Shown: piece by piece, positions 1 to 5,089 of the stretch
Layout of the letters: each line of letters starts with the position of its first letter
Position numbering within the stretch: position 1 is the stretch's first letter
Origin: Gammaproteobacteria bacterium UBA1119
Lineage (GTDB): Bacteria > Pseudomonadota > Gammaproteobacteria > Pseudomonadales > Azotimanducaceae
Direction: 5' to 3'
Assembly (NCBI GenBank): GCA_002313255.1
Contig: DCBA01000119.1
Span: 1 to 5,089 of the forward strand
Length of the DNA: 5,089 nucleotides
The notes under the pieces: model-generated
Databases searched by the model: none
The model's input: only the letters and a program-made list of their open reading frames with translations
Told to the model about the DNA's origin: nothing
Program-made: the position numbers and the translations under genes

Positions 1-71
1 TACGCACCTTTCGACAAGCACCTCTTACGTGACGCTCTGAAGGGCCTGCCACTCTTCCGGGTGTCCCAGGG
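1..71. other. Left edge, no supported gene
   Basis: This short flank lies beyond the stop codon of the SDR gene. The plus-strand frame beginning at base 1 stays open until a TAA at 136-138, but most of that overlap is antisense to the SDR C-terminus, and the peptide it would encode resembles nothing I recognise. On the minus strand no start codon with a ribosome binding site is visible. No T-tailed hairpin that would end the leftward transcription unit is seen here, so the unit may continue outside the window. Confidence 0.5.
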
Positions 72-887
72 CTATTGGTTCGCGCCACGACCTACCAATA
101 AACCCCCATCGACCGGTAGAACCGCGCCCGTAATGTAACTGCCGCCACGACTCGAGAGGAACACGCACGCCGCCCCCATATCTTCGGGTTTACCGACTCG
201 TCCGACCGTCGTCATACTCGATATTGCCGCTACACCTTCCTCCGTCGCGAGAAACCGATCCAACATGCCCGGAAAGGGTCCTGGCGCAAGAACATTGAAG
301 GTTATGTTTCGCCCTCCTTTTCTGCCGCCTTTGTTACCTAACCGGCCCGCCCATTGCCGCGTCAGGTGTATCAATCCAGCCTTTCCGTGGCCGTACGCCC
401 AATCGTTGTCGGATGTGATTCGAATTCCATCGACCGACGCGATATTGATCACCGACGCGTGTTCCCCACTATCACCTGCAAGAGTAAGCAACGGCAGACA
501 CTCTTTGGTTAAAGCAAAGGGTGCGCGCACATTGACCGCGTTCATCTGATCCCATTCTTCCATCGGAAAGTCTTCGAACTTATGTTGGAAGTTGCCAAGC
601 GCCGCGTTGTTGACCAATACGTCAAGTTTTCCTTCTCGTTTTCGAAGCTGCTCGACAAGCCCACTAATATCGTCGTCTTTCGCCAGGTCAGCACGCAGGG
701 CGATACATTCTCCGGAGCCTCCAGCATCGAGTTCCTTGGCAACCTCCGACAGATCGCTTCGTGATGCGATGTACACCCGCGCACCACCGGCTACGAATCC
801 ACCCGCGATGCCGCGGCCAATACCCCCGCCCCCGCCCGTTACGCACACGATCTTACCTTCGACGCTGAATATGTCCCTAAAGTCCAT
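72..887 (-). CDS. SDR family NAD(P)-dependent oxidoreductase
   Basis: This 271-residue protein is a classical short-chain dehydrogenase/reductase, a cytosolic enzyme that interconverts an alcohol and a ketone using NAD(P)(H). The Rossmann fold opens with a beta strand (KIVCVT) and the glycine-rich TGGGGGIG at residues 17-24. An acidic residue pair ADL follows at 66-68, NNAA at 93-96, the structural Asn in VNV near 119, Ser151 after INIA, and the catalytic pair Tyr165/Lys169 (YGHGK). The C-terminal APGPFP at 201-206 and the TGAVLPVDGG stretch at 253-262 resemble the RhlG/gluconate-5-dehydrogenase-like branch (family knowledge, not proof of substrate). Arg43 after the second beta strand would suit NADP(H), but this is inference. 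Length is normal apart from an extra KGGRKGGR at 186-193. The ATG at 887 is the only start after an in-frame upstream stop near 939-941 and has a purine-rich ribosome site. It is the last gene of a leftward group, 302 bases after the MetE-like gene, so cotranscription is possible but not shown. The substrate is unknown. Confidence 0.95.
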   Translation of the reverse strand: MDFRDIFSVEGKIVCVTGGGGGIGRGIAGGFVAGGARVYIASRSDLSEVAKELDAGGSGECIALRADLAKDDDISGLVEQLRKREGKLDVLVNNAALGNFQHKFEDFPMEEWDQMNAVNVRAPFALTKECLPLLTLAGDSGEHASVINIASVDGIRITSDNDWAYGHGKAGLIHLTRQWAGRLGNKGGRKGGRNITFNVLAPGPFPGMLDRFLATEEGVAAISSMTTVGRVGKPEDMGAACVFLSSRGGSYITGAVLPVDGGLLVGRGANQ

Positions 888-1189
888 TGGGCTTCCTCTC
901 TCTACGTTTTGCGCTTGTTTTTCATGATCGCTCTCGATTCAAGTGATTATCCACATCCTTTGACTCTATACGTCCCACCCGCTTTAAGATGCTACATGGG
1001 AGACCGAGAAGGTATCTCGCACATGAGCAATCACACGCGGACACTTTGAGCCGGTTCTGGGGTCAACCAGCCCATCGCCATTGGCAGGTATACCGACCAA
1101 CTTTCTCCCTGGTCGTGGTTCTTCAATTAAATAGTACTGGTAGCGGTTAAACCGTGGGTAACGGCTGGAAACAGAATGCAACAAGAATT
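888..1189. other. 302-base gap between the MetE-like and SDR genes
   Basis: Apart from the SDR ribosome site, nothing here is well supported. A 66-codon minus-strand frame (984-1184) begins five bases after the MetE-like stop. However, its start is TTG without a Shine-Dalgarno sequence, and its product is a hydrophilic peptide with no recognisable motif. A seven-codon frame encoding MKNKRKT (902-925, minus) ends inside the SDR ribosome site. On the minus strand a GATAAT occurs in the A/T-richer half near 948-953, but no good -35 box sits at the right distance. The gap is large for one operon, so it may hold a separate SDR promoter or the remains of a lost gene. Confidence 0.5.
892..900 (-). 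promoter_or_regulatory. Ribosome binding site of the SDR gene
   Basis: Read on the minus strand this is GAGAGGAAG. Its GAGG core lies 7 bases before the ATG at 887-885. It supports the chosen start, and no other in-frame start exists between it and the upstream stop codon. Confidence 0.7.
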
Positions 1190-2347
1190 CTAGAAAAGAC
1201 GGGTCGAAGCTATTTCAGCACCTTCGACTAGCGCCCTGAGTTTTGCCCAAACGACTTCTTCCGCAACGTCTCGCAAACCAGCTGCGGTATCGAATCCACA
1301 ATCCGTTCCTGCAATTACGCGCCGAGGGTCTCCTACGGTTGCCACAATCGCTTCAATTCGGTCCGCCACCACTTCCGGGTGTTCAACGTAATTCGTGGTT
1401 GTGTCGATCACTCCAGCAATTATCAACATTTCGTCTGGAATGTTTTGCGAAGTCAGCAATCGATACTCGTGAGCATGTCTTGGGTTTGCCATAGACAGCA
1501 TTAGAGCTCCAACGTTAGCCTTGATTAAGCTTGGGAGTATGCTTTTAAGTGGCACGTCGACGTCATGGGGCCCATTGTAGTTTCCCCAACAAACGTGCAT
1601 CCGCACGAATTCCTTCGGTACGTCCGACAGTGCTCTCCCGATGGCGTCGATCACCATGTCAATGAACTCAATAAATTCTCGTTCACTACGCTCTCCAAAA
1701 TAGGTATGTCTTTCCATCGCAAGATCGGGGCAATCGAGCTGCAGTACATGTCCGGCACGATAAATTGCGTCGTATTCCGTCTTCAGCGCCGTGGCTAGCG
1801 CATCTACATACGATTGCATGTCGCCATAGAAAGTGTCCTCCATCGCAGTCGCAACAATTCCCGGCGACGGGGCCGTCATAAATGTTTCTGTAAAAGGATT
1901 TCCTTCGTTATCCAAAAGAGACCCAAACTGCTCGAGTTCCAGATGCAGCGGTTTCTCGTTCGCGTAGATCACTTCGTCCACGGCTTGGGGTGCAGCGGTG
2001 AGGTCTACGCCGCTAAGGTAACCGGGGAGCTTTAATTCCATCCAGCTGGGGTATCGCAAAATGTCCTGAAACGGAGGGCGGCTACTACTCCCGCCAAAAC
2101 CGGTCATCCGATGTTGTACGTAAGTAAAAAAGCTTTCCCGTGGCTGCTCTCCGTTATTTCCTATGTCTATCCCGACTTCAATTTGATTCTTAACGACGGT
2201 TTCTGTCGAAGAAACCACAGCGTCTTGAAGTTCTCGGTCATCAACTCGCTCTCCACGCGACAAAGCCACTTGGAGCTTTACGAGGAGATCATTCCGAGGC
2301 AGGCTTCCGGAATGAGTCGTAAGAAAACGGTCATTAGTTGTTTGCAT
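1190..2347 (-). CDS. Short MetE-like (cobalamin-independent methionine synthase C-terminal domain) protein
   Basis: This 385-residue protein belongs to the UROD/MetE-like barrel family of zinc-dependent methyl or alkyl transferases that activate a thiol. It is about half the length of full MetE (about 750 residues), lacking the N-terminal half. The family start THSGSLPR is at residues 11-18, with GEQPR at 66-70, LDCPDLAMERH at 204-214, HVCWGN at 251-256, ANPRHAHE at 287-294 and GTDCGFDT at 347-354. By comparison with MetE, His251, Cys253 and Cys350 should bind zinc. The expected glutamate ligand ahead of the ANPR stretch reads as Ser285 (LSMANPR). Known short relatives include epoxyalkane:coenzyme M transferase, which uses a His-x-Cys...Cys zinc site, and core-MetE or Mes-type folate-independent methionine synthases. 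Which, if any, applies here is undecided. The ATG is preceded by GGAG seven bases upstream. The gene follows the cupin gene by 36 bases on the same strand, so the two are probably cotranscribed and functionally linked. The family call is secure and the substrate is not. Confidence 0.93.
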   Translation of the reverse strand: MQTTNDRFLTTHSGSLPRNDLLVKLQVALSRGERVDDRELQDAVVSSTETVVKNQIEVGIDIGNNGEQPRESFFTYVQHRMTGFGGSSSRPPFQDILRYPSWMELKLPGYLSGVDLTAAPQAVDEVIYANEKPLHLELEQFGSLLDNEGNPFTETFMTAPSPGIVATAMEDTFYGDMQSYVDALATALKTEYDAIYRAGHVLQLDCPDLAMERHTYFGERSEREFIEFIDMVIDAIGRALSDVPKEFVRMHVCWGNYNGPHDVDVPLKSILPSLIKANVGALMLSMANPRHAHEYRLLTSQNIPDEMLIIAGVIDTTTNYVEHPEVVADRIEAIVATVGDPRRVIAGTDCGFDTAAGLRDVAEEVVWAKLRALVEGAEIASTRLF

Positions 2348-2354
2348 TTACCGA

Positions 2355-2358
2355 CTCC
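2355..2358 (-). promoter_or_regulatory. Ribosome binding site of the MetE-like gene
   Basis: GGAG on the minus strand, seven bases before the ATG at 2347-2345 and inside the 36-base gap after the cupin stop. It fixes the start codon and indicates independent initiation rather than translational coupling by overlap. Confidence 0.75.
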
Positions 2359-2383
2359 AGCACGTAGCTCGTTTTCGAATTTC

Positions 2384-2737
2384 TTACGCGTCTCGGTCGA
2401 GTTCTTCCGGTGGACGCACGAAAGGTTGCGGCACTTCCGCTTTCGACATGCCTGCGATTGCCGTGTATCCGTGGTGCTCTTCCTCGATATGTAAGGTACG
2501 TTCCGGGATATCGAATCTGGTACCCGCTACACATTCGTGTACCTTCCCCGAGGCCGGATCTTGAAAGCGAAATGTGCCTTCGGTTATGTAAATGTGCATG
2601 CCTACGTCGTGCCAGTGTATTGGCGTACCTCCGGATGGCGTTGCGTCAAACTTGGAACCGTAATAGCCATCCTTCTGGATCTCGTCGAACGCCTGTTGGT
2701 CTTCGTCGAAGTAGCCGTGTTGGACCACAATCGCCAT
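2384..2737 (-). CDS. Small single-domain cupin protein
   Basis: This 117-residue protein has the size of a single cupin beta-barrel. Cupin motif 1 is GGTPIHWH at residues 36-43, running into IYITEG at 49-54, the usual Y-V-L-E-G strand. Motif 2 is GTRFDIPERTLH at 72-83, with the conserved proline at 78 and histidine at 83. Candidate metal ligands are His41, His43 and His83. The motif-1 glutamate that normally completes the site is missing: its place falls on Met47, with His48 beside it. The acidic, histidine-containing stretch EEEHHG at 85-90 is also notable. Such cupins may be dioxygenases, isomerases, lyases or simple small-molecule sensors, and the sequence does not choose. The gene has an ATG with GGAG six bases upstream and is first in a leftward unit with the MetE-like gene. 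That position suggests an enzyme step or sensing role in the same pathway (inference). No signal peptide or membrane segment is seen. Confidence 0.9.
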   Translation of the reverse strand: MAIVVQHGYFDEDQQAFDEIQKDGYYGSKFDATPSGGTPIHWHDVGMHIYITEGTFRFQDPASGKVHECVAGTRFDIPERTLHIEEEHHGYTAIAGMSKAEVPQPFVRPPEELDRDA

Positions 2738-2743
2738 GGGTTA

Positions 2744-2747
2744 CTCC
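2744..2747 (-). promoter_or_regulatory. Ribosome binding site of the cupin gene
   Basis: GGAG (within GTGGAGT) on the minus strand, six bases before the ATG at 2737-2735. It supports that ATG as the start. Confidence 0.75.
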
Positions 2748-2766
2748 ACTCAAATAGTATTTATCG

Positions 2767-2795
2767 AAACTACGAGTCGGCTAGGCGGCTGTCAA
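2767..2795 (-). promoter_or_regulatory. Candidate sigma70-type promoter for the cupin/MetE-like unit
   Basis: Read on the minus strand, a perfect -35 box TTGACA (2790-2795) is followed after exactly 17 bases by TAGTTT (2767-2772), which matches three of six -10 consensus positions including the important first two bases and last T. Transcription would begin near 2760, giving a leader of roughly 20 bases that contains the GGAG ribosome site. The perfect -35 and ideal spacing argue for it and the weak -10 against. It could depend on an activator. Confidence 0.4.
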
Positions 2796-2984
2796 TTTCC
2801 TATGATGCCATCTTCACCAAGGGCACGGACATTCCGTCATCGGTGCTGGAGGCAAAGTGATCTCGCCACTCCACTTGCGAAGAGAGCGACGTTCGTCGGG
2901 CGTGATGACAGCGTTGGGCCTTCAGATCGCTCGACTACAACTCGTATCAGGACCGGCCTGCGGCGGCGCCTTGATGATCGCTGG

Positions 2985-3003
2985 GGTCAGTGACGCGGTG
3001 ACC
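2985..3003. repeat. Inverted repeat GGTCA-N9-TGACC in the divergent intergenic region
   Basis: Two perfect five-base arms (2985-2989 and 2999-3003) flank nine bases. The spacer itself contributes a second GTGAC, so GTCAGTGAC and GGTGACC are both small near-palindromes. The right arm overlaps the possible -35 box of the PhyH gene. Such a layout would fit an operator for a dimeric regulator, but five-base arms can arise by chance and no regulator gene is in the window. Confidence 0.3.
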
Positions 3004-3026
3004 GATCCCGAAACGTCTGCTACTGT
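2998..3026 (+). promoter_or_regulatory. Weak candidate promoter for the PhyH gene
   Basis: GTGACC (2998-3003, four of six matches to the -35 consensus) is followed after 17 bases by TACTGT (3021-3026). A TGC just ahead of the latter gives an extended -10 pattern. It lies about 50 bases before the GTG start. The hexamer matches are modest, so this is only a candidate. The rest of the 339-base interval (2738-3076) shows no convincing gene. Confidence 0.22.
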
Positions 3027-3076
3027 GCCCGCATGTACAAACACCGTCTTGGACCCACCAAATTGAGTAGCCGAAA

Positions 3077-3934
3077 GTGCTGAATGAAGATCCGTTTGGG
3101 GACACGTTAAGTCTTGAGCAAAAGTACCTCTTTGATGCCTTCGGCTACCTGATCATTCCTAACGCACTAACGACATCTCAGATCGATCGCTTGAAATCCA
3201 CCCTACGACGACCCGCAGAGCAATGGGATGCACCCGCGGACAAGTCAGAAGGACCTCTTCACTGGGACCCTATTTGGCGTGATCTGCTTGACCTACCGAC
3301 ACTCGCTCCGATTCTGGAAGCCTTGATCGGCGATCCCGGGTTATTGGACCGCAGAACGGCTAATGATGCCGCACGAGACCCTCTGCCCACCTATCGACTC
3401 GATCACATCAACATTCATACCGACCGCGGCAAAGATTTTTCGGGCGGCATGTTGCATGGTGGGCGTGGAACCAATGGCTCGTTCGGATATCGTGACGGGC
3501 ATTTCCACAATGGACTTCTGGCCGTAACTTTCGAACTCTATGACACCCACCCAAACAATGGCGGATTCTGCTGTATTCCCGGAAGCCATAAATCCAACGT
3601 CAGCCTTCCCCATTCATGGCACGATCTGAGCAAAGGCGTCGTGGACGCCGTAAAGCGAATCGCGGCGGTTCCTGGCGATGCCATCATTTTTACTGAAGCG
3701 TTGACGCACGGCACCCTGCCATGGAACGTAGCCGCCAAACGGAACACCGTTTTCTACAAGTACTCACCTCACCACGCCAGTTGGACGGCGGATTACTTTG
3801 ACCCTGACGATTTCAGACATTACGACGATATGAATGACAGAAAGTTATCGCTTCTGGAGCCACCGAATGCCCGCTATAAAGGACGTCAATCAAGGCCTCG
3901 GCGGACTGAGGAGGAACCCGCCAAGGAAAACTGA
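3077..3934 (+). CDS. Phytanoyl-CoA dioxygenase (PhyH) family protein
   Basis: This 285-residue protein is a probable cytosolic Fe(II)/2-oxoglutarate-dependent oxygenase with a double-stranded beta-helix fold; the substrate is unknown. The N-terminus (LSLEQKYLFDAFGYLIIPNA, residues 11-30) is the typical PhyH opening. NNGGFCCIPGSHKSN at 160-174 matches the conserved NG..xxPGSHK block. His211 (ALTHGTLPW) and Arg222 lie eleven residues apart, the spacing of the distal iron His and the 2-oxoglutarate Arg in human PAHX. The proximal HxD is unclear: the best-spaced candidate is HGG at 127-129, while a true HxD, HTD, sits at 114-116. The start is GTG. An in-frame TAG ends two codons before it and no ATG follows nearby, so GTG is the only start that keeps the conserved N-terminus. 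The ribosome site is poor. The C-terminal 20 residues are a charged basic/acidic tail. It is divergent from the cupin/MetE-like unit, which hints at shared regulation. Family call is secure; catalysis is not. Confidence 0.92.
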   Translation: MLNEDPFGDTLSLEQKYLFDAFGYLIIPNALTTSQIDRLKSTLRRPAEQWDAPADKSEGPLHWDPIWRDLLDLPTLAPILEALIGDPGLLDRRTANDAARDPLPTYRLDHINIHTDRGKDFSGGMLHGGRGTNGSFGYRDGHFHNGLLAVTFELYDTHPNNGGFCCIPGSHKSNVSLPHSWHDLSKGVVDAVKRIAAVPGDAIIFTEALTHGTLPWNVAAKRNTVFYKYSPHHASWTADYFDPDDFRHYDDMNDRKLSLLEPPNARYKGRQSRPRRTEEEPAKEN

Positions 3935-4187
3935 GATAGGTAGAAATAAACCAAATCACCTATTGTTGGAATCGTAGATTCACGCTGGCGTGAGGCACGG
4001 TGAATTGGTGGAATTAAGACCCCATCTCACGATACAGGGAAGGTCTCAGTGGGTGGGACGAGAGCAATATAGAATTATGCTGGTTATGTCGTTCGCACGA
4101 AGAGGTGTCGGTGTAGCCGTACAACCCCAAAGGACAACAAGCAGTCCATCGGATTATTGAGAAATTTAAGACTTCGCAAACCGTTTT
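3935..4187. other. 253-base gap with weak hairpins, no gene seen
   Basis: I find no supported gene on either strand. Three weak pairings are visible. ATAGGT (3936-3941) can pair with ACCTAT (3958-3963). ATTCAC (3978-3983) can pair with GTGAAT (4000-4005), overlapping a compact TCACG/CGTGA stem (3980-3993). A nine-pair stem of 4021-4030 with 4049-4057 has one bulge and one G-T pair. None is followed by a T run, so no classical terminator can be called. The gap suggests the ceramidase-like gene has its own promoter. An A/T-rich stretch with TTGAGA (4157-4162) lies about 25 bases before its ATG but has no proper -10 box. Confidence 0.45.
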
Positions 4188-5089
4188 ATGTACCTAACGC
4201 GACCGTTTATTTCTGCCTCGCTATTTAGCGTTGGTTTTCTATTACTTTACGTGTTGATTGGCACCTTGGGTTGGGGCCCAGATGAAGAATCACTTCGCTC
4301 AATAGGAGACGTTTCACGCTGGTGCGAAAGAGTGCATACCGGAATTTTTCGTGAACCGGTTAACGCCTTAAGCAATATAGCGTTCATGGTGGCAGGAATC
4401 TTGATGCTTTACGTGTTAACGCAAGATCCATCAAGCAAAGACAAAGACCATCGATTCCAAGGTCTTGATCCAATTTCCAATACGTACGCCTTCGCAGTTA
4501 TCTGGCTTGGGGCGGGGTCCTTGTTGATGCATGGCACCCATACATACTGGGGCGGATGGGCGGACAACGTGGGTATGATCATGTACATCCTTTTGCCGTG
4601 GTTAATAAACGTCGGCGAAATGGGCCGTTGGTCGTCGCGGCAGGTCGTAGTCACTTATGCAGTCATCGTCGTGATTTATGCTATTGGACGCTGGGTTTTT
4701 GGCCGAGGGTTAGGCGTTCATCTAGACCTCTGGAGTTTATCTATCGCTCTATGGGCAATTTCCGAAAGCCTTTATAGATTTTGGTCTCCAGGGTTTAGAT
4801 GGCTATCAGGGATTGTGGGCTTCATAGTCGCCGCAATCTTTGGAATCATGCCATCCGAGATGCTGGAACAGCCCGATCGATATTGGTGGGTTTTGTTGTT
4901 TTGGCTGCCAGCTTTATTGTCGTCCAAGAGCCCCGAACGTAAGCGCGTTTATTCGCCATGGTTCTTCTTAGGCACAACTGCCTTTGTCTTGGCTTTTGTT
5001 ATCTGGCTTAGAGGACGTCCCGGAGACCCTTGGTGTGATCCAGACTCATTGGTTCAGATGCACGGCGTATGGCATCTGCTATGTGCCTT
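4188..5089 (+). CDS. Ceramidase/CREST-family multi-spanning membrane hydrolase (3' end cut by window)
   Basis: The frame is open from the ATG at 4188 to the window end: 300 complete codons plus two bases, with no stop. Alkaline ceramidases of this family (ACER in animals) are intramembrane zinc amidohydrolases that split ceramide into sphingosine and fatty acid. The CREST signatures are all present: WCE at residues 45-47 and EPVNALSN at 56-63, SLLMH at 111-115 with Asp126 eleven residues later (WADN), and HGVWH at 292-296. Ser111, His115, His292 and His296 match the expected zinc/catalytic set, and Trp45, Glu47 and Glu56 fit the calcium-site region of ACER3 in part. Hydrophobic spans lie near 8-25, 62-78, 100-117, 127-142, 152-170, 181-195, 206-221, 232-245 and 256-274. 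This is somewhat more than the seven of animal ACERs. The ATG is the first start after an in-frame TAA (4167-4169), and no Shine-Dalgarno site is visible. The substrate could be a ceramide or another N-acyl lipid. No sphingolipid synthesis gene is in view. Confidence 0.92.
   Translation, partial: MYLTRPFISASLFSVGFLLLYVLIGTLGWGPDEESLRSIGDVSRWCERVHTGIFREPVNALSNIAFMVAGILMLYVLTQDPSSKDKDHRFQGLDPISNTYAFAVIWLGAGSLLMHGTHTYWGGWADNVGMIMYILLPWLINVGEMGRWSSRQVVVTYAVIVVIYAIGRWVFGRGLGVHLDLWSLSIALWAISESLYRFWSPGFRWLSGIVGFIVAAIFGIMPSEMLEQPDRYWWVLLFWLPALLSSKSPERKRVYSPWFFLGTTAFVLAFVIWLRGRPGDPWCDPDSLVQMHGVWHLLCA

Noticed and set aside
1..138. Open plus-strand frame from the left edge to TAA at 136-138, possibly the end of a convergent gene
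   Set aside because: About half lies antisense to the SDR C-terminus, which is clearly coding, and the peptide resembles no known C-terminus. It cannot be judged without upstream sequence.
312..319. Strong internal AGGAGGG on the minus strand inside the SDR gene
   Set aside because: The nearest downstream ATG is out of frame and gives only a short peptide. The purines are explained by the KGG codons of the tandem repeat.
542..787. Frames overlapping the SDR gene on both strands (for example 542-787 minus, 592-927 plus)
   Set aside because: They are out-of-frame shadows of the SDR, whose motifs run uninterrupted through the same bases.
902..925. Seven-codon leader frame MKNKRKT before the SDR
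   Set aside because: It is too short to support. It lacks a clear ribosome site and shows no attenuator hairpins, so it is noted but not called a gene.
1142..1154. Near-palindrome CGGTT-A-AACCG in the 888-1189 gap
   Set aside because: A one-base loop cannot form a normal hairpin, there is no T tail, and short palindromes of this size are expected by chance.
984..1184. 66-codon minus-strand frame directly after the MetE-like gene
   Set aside because: It starts with TTG, has no ribosome site and encodes a peptide with no recognisable motif or fold pattern. It is kept only as a note within the gap.
2736..3066. Plus-strand frames in the divergent region (2736-2993 and 2857-3066)
   Set aside because: They overlap each other in different frames, lack clear ribosome sites and have compositions unlike real proteins. 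The region is better explained as control sequence.
4409..4777. Frames 4409-4654 (minus) and 4556-4777 (plus)
   Set aside because: Both are shadows of the ceramidase-like frame, which carries the full motif set through this stretch.

Overview
The window looks like ordinary bacterial chromosome. Genes are compact, several start codons have GGAG-type Shine-Dalgarno sites, one gene starts with GTG, and the base composition is mid-range. I see no rRNA, tRNA, CRISPR array, insertion sequence, integrase or phage gene. The mix of a short MetE-type protein, a PhyH-type oxygenase, an SDR and a bacterial alkaline-ceramidase-type membrane protein suggests an aerobic, probably environmental heterotroph. 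The sequence alone does not fix the taxon.

Layout: three genes lie on the minus strand and read leftwards. In order of transcription they are a small cupin (2384-2737), a 385-residue MetE-C-terminal-like zinc methyl/alkyl transferase (1190-2347) and an SDR dehydrogenase (72-887). The first two are 36 bases apart and very likely cotranscribed. The SDR follows after a 302-base gap with no convincing gene. A 339-base divergent intergenic region (2738-3076) separates this group from the plus-strand genes. It holds a candidate promoter with a perfect TTGACA for the cupin gene and an inverted repeat next to a weaker candidate promoter for the other side. The plus-strand genes are a phytanoyl-CoA dioxygenase (PhyH) family protein (3077-3934, GTG start) and, after a 253-base gap, a multi-spanning ceramidase/CREST-family membrane hydrolase. 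The latter starts at 4188 and runs off the right edge.

How they may work together (inference): a MetE-fold thiol transferase, an SDR alcohol dehydrogenase, a metal-binding cupin and a divergent Fe(II)/2-oxoglutarate oxygenase look like a small catabolic or modification cluster acting on one organic substrate, possibly by transferring a methyl or alkyl group to a thiol. The substrate cannot be read from sequence. The ceramidase-like gene is probably a separate unit. The points most worth a second look are the metal sites. The PhyH protein has an HGG where the usual HxD is expected, with a rival HTD 13 residues upstream. The MetE-like protein appears to lack the glutamate zinc ligand. The cupin lacks the usual metal-binding glutamate.
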